Origin: Acorus gramineus
Lineage: Eukaryota > Streptophyta > Magnoliopsida > Acorales > Acoraceae
NCBI GenBank assembly: GCA_030737835.1
Contig: CM060857.1
Coordinates: 9,698,797-9,762,796, forward strand
DNA: 64,000 nucleotides
Reading direction: 5' to 3'
This document shows positions 1 through 9,667 of this stretch, piece by piece. Numbering within the stretch: position 1 is the first letter of the stretch; every line of letters starts with the position of its first letter. A model generated the notes under the pieces. The model made no database searches and was not told the DNA's origin. It saw only the letters and a list, made by a program, of their open reading frames with translations. Position numbers and translations under genes: made by a program.

Positions 1-1736
1 CCTTCCTATCCTCCTTATGGTCCTATCCAAACAGCCCATAACTAAAGATAAAATTGAAAATAAAAATGTTACAACGGAAGGAATGAACTTAAACAATTTA
101 AACACTTCCTATTAGTGTATAGATAGATAGATGCAGAAATATGGAATGTTTCGCATGCCATATTGATGCCACGTACCAACCATGACCACACTATATTTTG
201 AATGTTTTTTTTTTAAATTGATAAAATATTAAAATAGGATTGTTTATGGATCTGAAATTGATCATTAAATTATGCAAGTGGTTTGATAAAATACAAAACA
301 AAAACACCATTATGTTGTTACTTTCCATTCACTTATTTATTGAAGTTTTTTGTTTCTTTTAAACTAATTTATTAAGAATCGATTTAACTTAAATAAAAAA
401 TCTCAATAAAATCTGTGGCCAAAAAGCGCAGCCCATATTGAAACCCATATGAGCCATGTAAACATCAAATATTGGACTTAAATGAACTATTAGTTTCTTA
501 TGATACAACCTAAAAAATGATGGGTTGTAATAACTCTTATGAAAAGCTCACCTACTCTAAAAATCATAAAAACTCAACAGCATCATAAGGTGTAAAACGA
601 AACATAGCCGAAAGAGTATCAGCAACTGGAAGAATAATTGTGTTCTGGTGGAAGGAGTTCTCTTATGTTTCTTTGGTGAGAAGTTCACCGCTTTTATCTG
701 GTACACACGCAGACGCATCATCGTTTACTAAAACATCAAAGACAACATCAACTGTGTCAAGCTCATTAAAGTTGGCATCACCCTTGACAACGCGAGCGGC
801 TACTTCTCCTATTGTGATTACACCTGGTTTCAACGTTCAATATGTTTCTCTAATAATTGGTTATCCTCCAATTTCTCAAACTGATTATTTGGAATGAATT
901 CTTATGTTTAAATAATATAAAACCAAAGTTGGTCAATTAATGAAGTTTAGAAATATAAATGCAAGTTATCAGGAAAGAGCTGTGAACCAAAATGCATGAA
1001 AGATGTGAATGACACATGTATATGGAATGATATTCATGAGATGCTTGTGAGTATGACTACATATGGGGTTGATCAAAAGACAAAAAAATGGCCCTTTTAT
1101 ATTTTGGTATGTCCATTAATTACTGAAGTAGCCGCTCTAATAAATAATCAAACATCACCAATTAACATGGCTATTGATAGGGTTAAGAAGATATGCAAAC
1201 TGCCCCCTGGGCATATGGAAGAATATTATACAAAATATTCTTATAAAATTTATCAAAAACTCTTATTAGAGTTAAAAATTTATTGTTTTATTGTAAAACT
1301 AATATGCACCAAATCTTGTATGCAATTCATTTTACAGTTATCACGTGTTTTATTTTTTTTTAGAAGTAAATATTTTATGTAATATAGTATATGTTTTTAT
1401 AAAAATAAATTACAAATATAAGAATCGCCAAACCCTAAATGAGTGATCACCTTGGCCCTCAACTGATTAGGACCACTAGAGTAGAAAAATATTTATCAAA
1501 ATTTCTGTGTTAGTGCTCACCAAAAAAATTGATTGGAGTACATATAGGGCCGGCCCATTTGTAAGTGCATATATAGTATGTCCTGTCTAATCCAAATACT
1601 TTTAAGACTGAACTTATATATATTTTAATGAATTGTATATAATAAAAATATCACATGTTTTATTTAATTAAATATATATCTTGATAGCATGTAAGCAAGA
1701 ATTCTAATTGTGGTTGTGTAACAGTATCTTCTAAAT
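1..1736. other. Intergenic, no gene recognised
   Basis: AT-rich sequence without a recognisable gene. Two short plus-strand open frames occur (640-897 and 996-1382, 85 and 128 codons). The second has ordinary amino-acid composition but matches no family I know, and neither shows convincing splice sites. They may be decayed transposon coding sequence. The first 40 bases contain a 'ccaaacag' type MITE end, probably the edge of an element lying outside the window. Confidence 0.5.
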
Positions 1737-2040
1737 GAGTTTGGATCCTCTGCTTGACTGGTTTTGTCATATGATCTGTTTGATTTCTTCTATAAATCTG
1801 TCATGTGTCATCTATTACGACGGATGGATAGGATTTAATCTTCTGGTGAGTCCCACCTTTTTTTTTTTAGGCTGACATCTCGGCAAACTGCATTCTTTTT
1901 GGGGTGGTTGCTTGGATCCCACGTTTTCTCTAACCCAAACTTTTTTATTTTTTTTTCTTTAAAACTTTTTTTTTTATTTAGTCCTTGAGAGCTCACTTTT
2001 TCTAATTTTTTTTTTTTTTTCTTCCAAACATACACATGCC
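1737..2040 (+). repeat. Left TIR of the FAR1-bearing MULE
   Basis: About 304 bp, complementary to 4119-4412. Shared landmarks are the GGATCC near the tip, the ATCTATTACGACGGATGG block at 1811-1828 and the GGGGTGGTTGCTTG block at 1900-1913. T-rich runs near 1860 and 2010 account for most of the length difference. Confidence 0.85.
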
Positions 2041-2457
2041 TTTCAAGAAAATTGTGTTTTTTCTACCATCCAGCCAATAAGTCTCTTTTTCGTCTGTTAA
2101 AGGTATTATTAACCTTATCTTTAAATCATTAAATCTTAAGATCAAAATAAAAAATTTCTGATCTATTTGTTTTCAATCCATCTTTTTAAATATCAAATGT
2201 GATTACAAATTTGTATGTAAGATGAAATAGTCATGTTTTTATTTTGTATGCATTTCTACCTTAGATATTAATAATCTTATTTCTACTACTACTAATCTTA
2301 GGATCCTAAAACATATTTTATTTTTTATCTATTTTTTTAATATCAAATGCTATTGAAATTTTGTATTTGAGATAAAATAGATCATGTTTTTATCTTGTAT
2401 TTATGTATTTATTTTTTAAAGTCATATGAGATTTTTGTAGTTTTTTTTTCCAGATCA

Positions 2458-3813
2458 ATGGGTGATTCGTGGAAACCTACATGTGACATGATGTTTGATT
2501 CTGAACAAACTGCATACGAATTTTATAATGAATATGGAAGGAGAATGGGATTTAGCATTAAAAGACATACCCATAACAAAAATAGGCATACCAGTGAAAT
2601 TACTTCATTTATATAATAATATTCATTTATTTGGCTTGAAACTATAAAAAAAATAAAAAATTATATAATAATATTTCTCATCGTATTTAGTTATACTAAT
2701 ATTAATTTATTTGGCTTGAAATTGTAGAGAGTACTAGTGTCACGGGTGGTTGTAATTCCTATCCTCTACCAATAGCACATCCATCTCAAGAGATATAAAT
2801 TTACATGCATGAATTAAAATTGATATCAATTACTTTATTTACTTAAATTAATTTTTAACTTGTACTGGGTGCACAAATGCCATCGCACATGATTTATATG
2901 GGTAGCAATAGCCAATGTCCACCATTGATGTACCATACATATCATGTGAGTAGGGATGGTAGTGGGATGGGATAAATGGGAAACCCACACCGACCCGACC
3001 TTATTGGGACGGGTTTGGTCCTCTAAATATCAAACCCGAACCCGACCCGTCCTAACCCGATGAAGATATGGGACGGGTTTGGGATTTAAGTGCAAAACCC
3101 GCCCCACCTTTATACCCCGTTTAAATCATTTATATCATTTTAAATGATATGATAGATAAATTAAACTAGCATATCATATATTATTATTATTTATAAAATA
3201 TTTAAGCATGCATTAAGTAATATTATAAAACATGATGAATAAAAATAATTATTTAATTTTTAATATAAGAAATAATAAAAAATATTTAAATTATTTGAAA
3301 AATTGGGATTTTTAAATTCGTACCCTTCTAAATAGGATGGGATGAGACGGATTTGGGTTTTTTAAATACCCGTTGGGACGGGTTTGGGATGGCATAATAA
3401 AACCCGTCACGGGTTTGGGATGGAATAATAAAACCCATCACGGGTTTGGGACGGTTTTATTTTGGGACGAAATTTTATTAGCGGGTTTAGGATTGGGATT
3501 GACCAAACCCGTCTCAACCCGCCCCGTTGCCATCCCTACATGTGAGTGAGTTTGTTTAATTCATTTATATTTATATGTTTATAGATATCATGTTGTTTAC
3601 TGAATATATTAGTTGATTCAATCATAGGGAAGTGACATATGTAATTCAGCACCATGGGTGCCTTATGAAAACCCCCACCATAGCAGCTTCCAATCATTAC
3701 TTCAACAAACCTCAGTGTCTCATCAAGTTAACTTCGCATATCAGGACTCGCACGCTTCGAATAGCATGACTGTTGAAGATGCATGGATAAAGAATCAAAA
3801 AGAACATGTGTGA
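2458..3813 (+). pseudogene. FAR1-type transposase remnant (DNA-binding domain and C-terminus only)
   Basis: An exon starts after a polypyrimidine tract and CAG near 2453. Its frame reads MGDSWKPTCDMMFDSEQ and then EFYNEYGRRMGFSIKR, the N-terminal half of a FAR1 zinc-binding domain as in FHY3/FAR1 and Jittery-type MULE transposases. The domain breaks off after EITS (about 2607), before the remaining zinc ligands, and the frame stops at 2614-2616. Downstream pieces look like C-terminal exons: after an AG near 2726, at about 2890-2947 (ending at a GTGAGT donor), and 3628-3813, which opens after ATAG, reads DICNSAPWVPYENPHHSSF and ends in TGA. The MULE catalytic domain and SWIM finger are missing. 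The hAT MITE landed exactly at the GTGAGT donor. It is a deletion product without transposase activity; capture of a host FRS gene is the alternative. Confidence 0.7.
2951..3538. mobile_element. Non-autonomous hAT element (TAGGGATGG family), copy 1
   Basis: Terminal inverted repeats TAGGGATGG / CCATCCCTA are flanked by the perfect 8-bp duplication CATGTGAG (2943-2950, 3539-3546), the hAT signature. Both arms are full of GGGTTTGGGACGGG-type repeats around an AT-rich centre. There is no coding sequence. Confidence 0.92.
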
Positions 3814-4118
3814 CATTCAAAAATCATACTCTACAAGGAGTTTTTTTTTATCTTATTGTATGTTTTGAAAACTTCCTGATTTATATTTCTATTCAAGTAT
3901 TATCTTTTTGTATTTTGGTGATCGTGATTATGTTAACTTTTGCAATATGAAATATATTGTTGATGCAGTTTCAATTTTATCCAATCTTTTTTATACATTT
4001 TATTGTAAGAAGTACTAAAAATATATAGTACTTGGCTTTTTTATACTTTTAAAAGAAAATATATGTGAATTAGAATTGAGACTAAAAATATGTGTATTAA
4101 AAAAAAAAAAACTTAGTA

Positions 4119-4412
4119 GGCTTGTGCATGTTTGGAAGAAAAAAAAAATTAGAGCGGCTCTCAAGGGCAAAAAAAAAAAAAGAAGTTTGAAAGAAAAATA
4201 AATAAAAAAGTTTGGGTCAGACAAAACGTGGGGTTCAAGCAACCACCCCAAAAAGAATACTGTATGCCGAGTTGTCAACGTAAAAAAAAAGGTGGGACCC
4301 ACCGGAAGATTAAATCCCATCCGTCCGTCGTAATAGATGACACATGGCAGATTTATAAAAAAAGTCAAGTAGATCATAAGATAAAATCAGTCAAGCAAAG
4401 GATCCGAACCCC
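4119..4412 (-). repeat. Right TIR of the FAR1-bearing MULE
   Basis: Inverted partner of 1737-2040, ending GGATCCGAACCCC before the 9-bp duplication. A-rich runs near 4140 and 4170 mirror the T-rich runs of the left arm. Confidence 0.85.
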
Positions 4413-4872
4413 CTTCTAAATAGTGATATATGACCAAGTTTATAAAATTTGTGATTCCTAAGAATCTAACGTTTTTAAAATGAAAAAAATACAATTCAAT
4501 ATATAGAAATGTTCAGCTGGTAATATTCTTATTATGAATGGGAATTTAAGTAAATGAAAATAATTCATTATGTGTTGGCCGTAGGAAGTTTAATATATGC
4601 TCACATTTAGAAGGTCGGATTGTAAGATTCTTAACATTCTTAATTAGGATCTCATACATACCGGAATCCATTTGATGAGATGAAAGTAGTTGAAACGAAA
4701 TTACAATTACTGAAGTAGGATGATGAAATTGAATATTCCTCTTGGAGATGGTTCAAAGAAGATGAAAAGAAGAGCACTTTGGTTTCCACTCTCCACTCAA
4801 CTTTTCTTTAGACAACTTGGTTGATGGGATGCAAGTATGTATTTTGTGAGTGAGAGGGGGATCAAGTTCTTG

Positions 4873-4884
4873 GGTATTTATAGG
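4873..4884 (-). promoter_or_regulatory. TATA box of the short solo LTR
   Basis: CCTATAAATACC on the minus strand, located in the 3' third of the LTR where the U3/R boundary is expected. Confidence 0.6.
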
Positions 4885-4992
4885 CATCTCTACCCATCAA
4901 GAGATGTAACATATAGCTTGTGTCATTAATTACTCATTAATATGAGACATAACTTATGACATTTAGGTTTTCATAACCTATACACTTTAAAC

Positions 4993-5611
4993 TAGGGATG
5001 GCAATGACACTGTCCCAATAGGGTACCCGACCCGACCCGAGCCTGTTGGGTCGGGTCGGGTTCGGGTTTGGGACAGGTTTAGGATAGATAAAATAAAACC
5101 CGGCGGGTTTGGGATGAGAAATTGGTTTACTTAGCAAAACCCGCCCCAAACCCGCCCTGGTTGCTATTTATAATAGGATTAAATATTTATTATAATAATT
5201 ACATAATTTATATTTATTATTTAGTATTTCAAAAAAATATAAAAAAATAAGAATGAATAAATTGAAACGTTAATTGGAATTTGAAATCATATAAACATAC
5301 ACAAGTTGTCTTTTGGTATTCCAGAAAAAAAAGCATTATATTCATCATTTGTTATGGAGATTGAAAGTTTATATTTCTTATTTTGTAGGATTTATTCTAA
5401 TAAATATTTATTTTTATTTAAAATTTTAACTTAGATTAAATATTACATAAATCCGATCTAAATGGGACGGGTTCGGGTTTTTTACATACTTGTTAGGACG
5501 GGTTTGGGATAAAAAAACTAAACCCGTTACGGGTTTGGAACAAGATTTTGGGAGCGGGTCTGGGATTGGGATTCACAAAACCCATCCCAACCCGCCCCGT
5601 TGCCATCCCTA
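4993..5611. mobile_element. Non-autonomous hAT element (TAGGGATGG family), copy 2
   Basis: The same ends as the copy at 2951-3538 (TAGGGATGG / CCATCCCTA) are flanked by the perfect 8-bp duplication CTTTAAAC (4985-4992, 5612-5619). It carries the same GGGTCGGGT / ACCCGCCCC-type subterminal repeats around an AT-rich core. It is inserted inside the short solo LTR. Confidence 0.92.
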
Positions 5612-5846
5612 CTTTAAACCCCATTAGTTACCCGTATTCTTTGAATTCTAAATGGTAACTCTAGCTCTATGAATATTCATACGTAACCTTTCTCTTTTGG
5701 TTACTCTCCTTAATTTAGATGTTACCACATCTTTTAGGTTACAAGACTTTTAAGCTTCTCAATTGGAAGCTCATAACTCTTTCTTTTTTGAGTAAGCACC
5801 AAGCCACTTTAAGCTTCCCAATAGAAACTCATGGCTTTATATTACC

Positions 5847-5984
5847 CATTTGAGTAACCTAAAATTAATACTCCATGAAGTCAATTCTCTACATACATGT
5901 CCAAGCATATAAGCTCATTTGAGTAACCTAAAATTAATATTCCATGAAGTCAATTCTCTACATACATGTCCAAGCATATAAATA
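5847..5984. repeat. Two tandem 69-bp copies inside the short solo LTR
   Basis: Units 5847-5915 and 5916-5984 both begin CATTTGAGTAACC and are nearly identical. They lie in the part of the LTR corresponding to U3, upstream of its TATA box on the minus strand. Confidence 0.85.
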
Positions 5985-7499
5985 TATATGATTGTGGGAC
6001 ACCTAATGTGAAGATTTCTAACACGGATTACATGAAATTGATTGGTTATGTCACGCCCCAGGGCGGCCGTCCCCGGGACGCGGCAAGTGTATATATGATA
6101 TCAGTAAACAGGAGTTCAATAATTACTCACACAACAGCTAAAATGACCACACAGATAAAAGCAGGGCTGACATAATATATACACCAAATGCGAAAGCTAA
6201 AAGACTGAATCTGTAATCAAAACATACTACAGACTCGATACATAATCATATGTCCTGTGAGAGCCAACATGTCCATATACACACAAATACAATCCATACA
6301 TAATCCAAACTAGGTGCCCAAGCACAGAGATATATACATACAACAAAGAGAAGGATGCTGATGGCCTCAAAACTCGAGGGACGTGGCGCTACTCCGTTAC
6401 TGGTGTAGTCACTCGGGAAGCTCCTCCTTCAAGTCCTCCTCAGTGATCACTGAAAAAGATTTTATGCGAGGGGTGAGCCACACGCTCAGTGAATAGCACA
6501 ACCCATGCATACAGTTCATATTAACCACATTTAATCAAATCACTAGCCTCAAAGTGGCATAAATATCACAAATCCGGGGGTTCGTCACATCGCCGAACCG
6601 CCATACCCTCACCCTCACCCTCAATAGGTGACAAAGGATGTTGGGACTTAATAGGTTGATAATCATCCTTACACAATCCAGTGGGTCGCCGCATCGCCGG
6701 CCCACCATACCCTCACCCTCACCCCTCAATAGGTGACATAGGCTCTTGGGACTGACTAGGCTGTTGGTCACCCTTGGTCCACCGATAGTCTCTCCCCACT
6801 CCGTAGGTCGTTTGGCCACTCCCACATTCAGCGCAGTCCTTCTACCAAATCAGGAGGCGCCTACTGATGGAAGCCCTGCACGGGACGACCTTTCCAACGC
6901 CGGGGTAGTCTCTACATGGATCCAACGAAGGGAACAGAACAGCCTATCCATCGCATATGATCCACTCGGATCCGCTGACAGCACATCTCTACAACTCTAA
7001 TGTCTTGAATTCATTCAGAATTCCACCAGCGCGCATAACCAAGATGCGGGGAAATAAATAAGACATAAATGGGGAAAAGAGACCTTGGGAGGGCAACCTG
7101 AGGTCCCGATGTAGGACACCCCACCAACCAAACAAGGAACACGGAGTACCCTAACCCGGGTCTCAATGTTAACCTCGCAAGGCCCCCTTATATTCCCCAA
7201 AGCATGCTAATAAATATCACAGTTTGTATTTAAATAAATAAATCAAACTAATAGGACGCATGCATAGGTCAGGGCTTTCCTAGCATGATAGCGGGGTGAC
7301 AGGATGCACGGCTCATGCACAAATCCTAAGGGTGCAAGTCCCTAACATACAAGTCTAGGGTGGCATGCATTCTACACACACATCATGCTTACATGGATTA
7401 TAATAAAACAGTTAATACTAACTATGTGCCCCAGGGGAGGACGGTACACGCCCAAGTGCATGTAGCGCCTCCCAAACTGGGTTGGGTTGTCCCACTCAC

Positions 7500-7535
7500 C
7501 GGAAGTCGGGTCGACGCGCGACCGTCCGTCGAGAT
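7500..7535 (-). other. 36-bp splice-flanked segment in LTR A (candidate microexon)
   Basis: On the minus strand the segment follows TGTCTTGCAG and is followed by GTGAGTGGG, consensus acceptor and donor sites. Length is exactly 36 bp, as in LTRs B, C and D. Confidence 0.6.
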
Positions 7536-7619
7536 CTGCAAGACAGGATAACAACTTGGTGAGTAAAACCCACAAACACTACAAAAGACTCAAAATACAC
7601 AAAACCCACAAACAAACAC

Positions 7620-8300
7620 CCAACACTCGGGCAAACGTGCATACGACCCGCATGCACGCTAGCCCGAGCACCCCGGCAACCACCCGCACGGCCACCCGAC
7701 CGCCCGGGTGCACCGCCGCCCTCAGCCCGCGCACCGCCGGGCCCCTGCCCGCCGCCTGGACACGCCGCCCAGCCTCCCGGGTGCACCGCGCGCCCCCTGC
7801 GGCGCCCCCTGCGCCCCAGCGCAGCAGCCCGCGCGCACCTCTGCACGCCTTGCGCTGGCCCGCGAGCACCCCGCACGCCCCGCGCGCAGCGCCTCACCCC
7901 CGCGCTCCCCATCCCTGCCTCGCCGCGCCCCGCGCGCACCTCCGCTGCACTCGCCCAGCACTCCACCGACTCCCGCGCGCGCACAGCGTGCCTGCGCCCC
8001 TGCGCAGCGCTCCGCGCGCACCCTGCATGACGCCCTGCACGCACTCCGCGCGCATCATCCGTTCGCACAGCTCTCCGCACCAGTCGCTCGACCAGTTCCT
8101 CGCACCAGCCGCTCGACCAGCTCCTCGCACCAGCCGCTCGACCAGCACCTCGCACCAGCCGCTCGACCAGCTCCTCGCACCAGCCGCTCGACCAGCACCT
8201 TGCGCACCAGCCCCGCGCACAGCACGCCTAGCACACGCGCCCTGCTGGCCACCAGCTCCCTCCGAGCGCACGCCTGCGCGCACGCCCGCGAGCGCACGCC
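7620..8300 (-). repeat. CpG-dense block of LTR A with 25-bp tandem repeats
   Basis: Extremely GC- and CpG-rich stretch between the leader and the 36-bp segment. At 8085-8209 it contains five 25-bp units of the type CGCTCGACCAGCTCCTCGCA. Because stop codons are AT-rich, several long frames overlap here on both strands; their compositions (Arg/Ala/Pro) mark them as non-coding. Confidence 0.85.
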
Positions 8301-8438
8301 CGATCTACACTTCTTATGCTTTAGGTTTTTGGGTTTGAGGGCTCTAAGGGCCTCAAAAGGGAGAAAAAGGAGAGGGAGGAGAGAGAGGAAGCTTTGGTAG
8401 GGATGATGAATAGTGCATCCCAAATTTTAGATCACCCC

Positions 8439-8445
8439 TTATATA
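8439..8445 (-). promoter_or_regulatory. TATA box of LTR A
   Basis: TATATAA on the minus strand inside CACTATATAAGG. It sits at the same place relative to the LTR start as the TATA of LTR C. Confidence 0.65.
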
Positions 8446-8714
8446 GTGAGCGACTTAAAAACCCGGATACGCCCCGGAACTGTGAAATTTTGAAAACGTT
8501 GCCGGAATTCGATGAAATTTTCATGAGTGGCTTAAAATGGCACCAGGACACATAATATGCAGTTAGATTTTCAATCGGAGTCCTCTAGCTCAGGACGATA
8601 GCTAACAGTCCAAAATTTTGCAGTTCCGATCGAAAAACGAAAAAAACTCAAAAACTGCCAAAATGCTCCAATGGTTACCAACAGGCCAAAAAGTGACACA
8701 TATATAACAGGTTA

Positions 8715-9283
8715 TTCTAATTCAAATTTAATAGTTGCCCCAATAGTAGGAATAAAATCTTAGCTATATATTCTACTAGTATGATGGAAAACATTATGAA
8801 AATTATGAAGCTCAATGTAATCGTTCTATCTATTAAGGTTTGTGGCATGCTTTGAAGCTACAATTAATGATTTGTTGTTGTGGAAATTATCTCAAGTTTT
8901 GAAATTTCCGACGTTAAAGTCCCCCAGCCCAATCTAATGTTGGAGAAGGTCCAACTTGAACCCAAAACACTTCAAGACAACCCTTAACCTAATGAGGCCA
9001 ACCCGGACCTAAATGGACCAGGTTGGGTTGGGTTGGGTTGGATTCATGTGTTGTCTCCATCCAGCACCCATCAAAGTGGCTTAAAAAATGTTACACTTAG
9101 TCATTCATATATTTCATGCAGTCACTTTTACATATCAAACATTTTAAATTTTTATAAGTATATAATTGTCTCATAAAGTATATACATTGATATGAAATGG
9201 ACTACATACTCAATGTATTGAATATAATTTTTTACATAAAATATATACTAATGTATGTCCTTTACAAATATTTAATATGTTAT
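8715..9283. other. Unassigned AT-rich sequence
   Basis: No gene is seen. It includes an imperfect GGTTGGGTT run near 9020-9040 that may be a remnant of another hAT-type element. Confidence 0.4.
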
Positions 9284-9667
9284 TTTTTTATGAAAGGTAT
9301 GCTAGTGCCTTTTCATTAAAAGAAAAGGCTCAATTGTAATGAGAAAAACCAACTAGCTATAGGGCAACCCGACTAGAGAGCCAAAACAAAAATAATTAAA
9401 AGCAAATACAAAGCAGACGAGGTTTCTACCAAGCTCGACAATAGCAGCTGAGACTAGCCATCGATCTTCGGTTTGCCCCTCATGAAACCAATCCTCACAC
9501 AGGTCCAACCCAAGCTTTGATGAAGTACACTGCCGACTCCCAAACATTTTAAGGATAGACTAGTATTTCTACCCGACTATTACCAGCAAGCCATAAAGCT
9601 CACACACAATTGTTGGGACCAAGGATTGCGATACCTTAGCCCGATTGATTCTATCTCCCTTCAATTT
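9284..9667 (-). mobile_element. LINE 3' end (piece 3 of an interrupted LINE)
   Basis: On the minus strand the sequence continues the LINE frame broken at 12498. The residues GDRINRAKVSQ correspond to GDRSVRAKVSQ in the LINE at the right end of the window. A non-coding 3' tail follows, ending in a short A-run (T-run 9284-9290 on the plus strand). The piece is joined to 12493 by the AATTT duplication of LTR B. The coding frame is decayed after the shared block. Confidence 0.7.

Larger units (their letters stand above)
1737..4412 (+). mobile_element. MULE (Mutator-like) element carrying a broken FAR1-domain gene
   Basis: The element is bounded by the perfect 9-bp target duplication CTTCTAAAT at 1728-1736 and 4413-4421. 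It has long terminal inverted repeats of about 300 bp (1737-2040 and 4119-4412) that share GGATCC, TTGCTTGACTG-like and CAACCACCCC-like blocks. Nine-bp duplications and long TIRs are diagnostic of MULEs. The inside holds a FAR1 DNA-binding-domain fragment and C-terminal exon remnants, but no MULE catalytic domain, so it is a non-autonomous deletion derivative. A 588-bp hAT MITE is nested at 2951-3538. Without it the element is about 2.1 kb. Confidence 0.88.
4621..6023 (-). mobile_element. Solo LTR, short family (copia-like in size)
   Basis: The unit runs TG to CA (TGTAAGATTC on the plus strand to TCTAACA) and is flanked by the perfect 5-bp duplication CGGAT at 4616-4620 and 6024-6028. Read on the minus strand it starts TGTTAGAAATC, has a TATA box at 4873-4884 about 250 bp from its 3' end, and ends TCTTACA. 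No primer-binding site, polypurine tract or internal domain adjoins it. Removing the nested hAT MITE (4993-5611 plus duplication) leaves about 776 bp. Size and TGTTAG start suggest Ty1/copia, but the superfamily cannot be proven from an LTR alone. Confidence 0.87.
6049..8709 (-). mobile_element. Solo LTR A of the long-LTR family
   Basis: On the minus strand it starts TGTTATATATGTGTCAC and ends GGGGCGTGACA, with the perfect 5-bp duplication GGTTA at 6044-6048 and 8710-8714. Length is 2661 bp. In transcription order it contains a TATATAA box (8439-8445), a leader with CT-rich repeats, a CpG-dense block (about 7620-8300), a 36-bp splice-flanked segment (7500-7535), and a 3' part with TAGGTGAC / TGAGGGTGAGGG repeats (6600-6740). 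The donor that closes the leader exon in LTR C is not found here; the CpG block appears to have replaced it. No internal retrotransposon region is present, so this is a solo LTR, most likely from LTR-LTR recombination. Confidence 0.9.

Noticed and set aside
7487-8423. Several long overlapping open frames (up to 283 codons)
   Set aside because: They lie in the CpG-dense block of LTR A, where stops are rare by composition, overlap in all frames and both strands, and are Arg/Ala/Pro-rich without domains.
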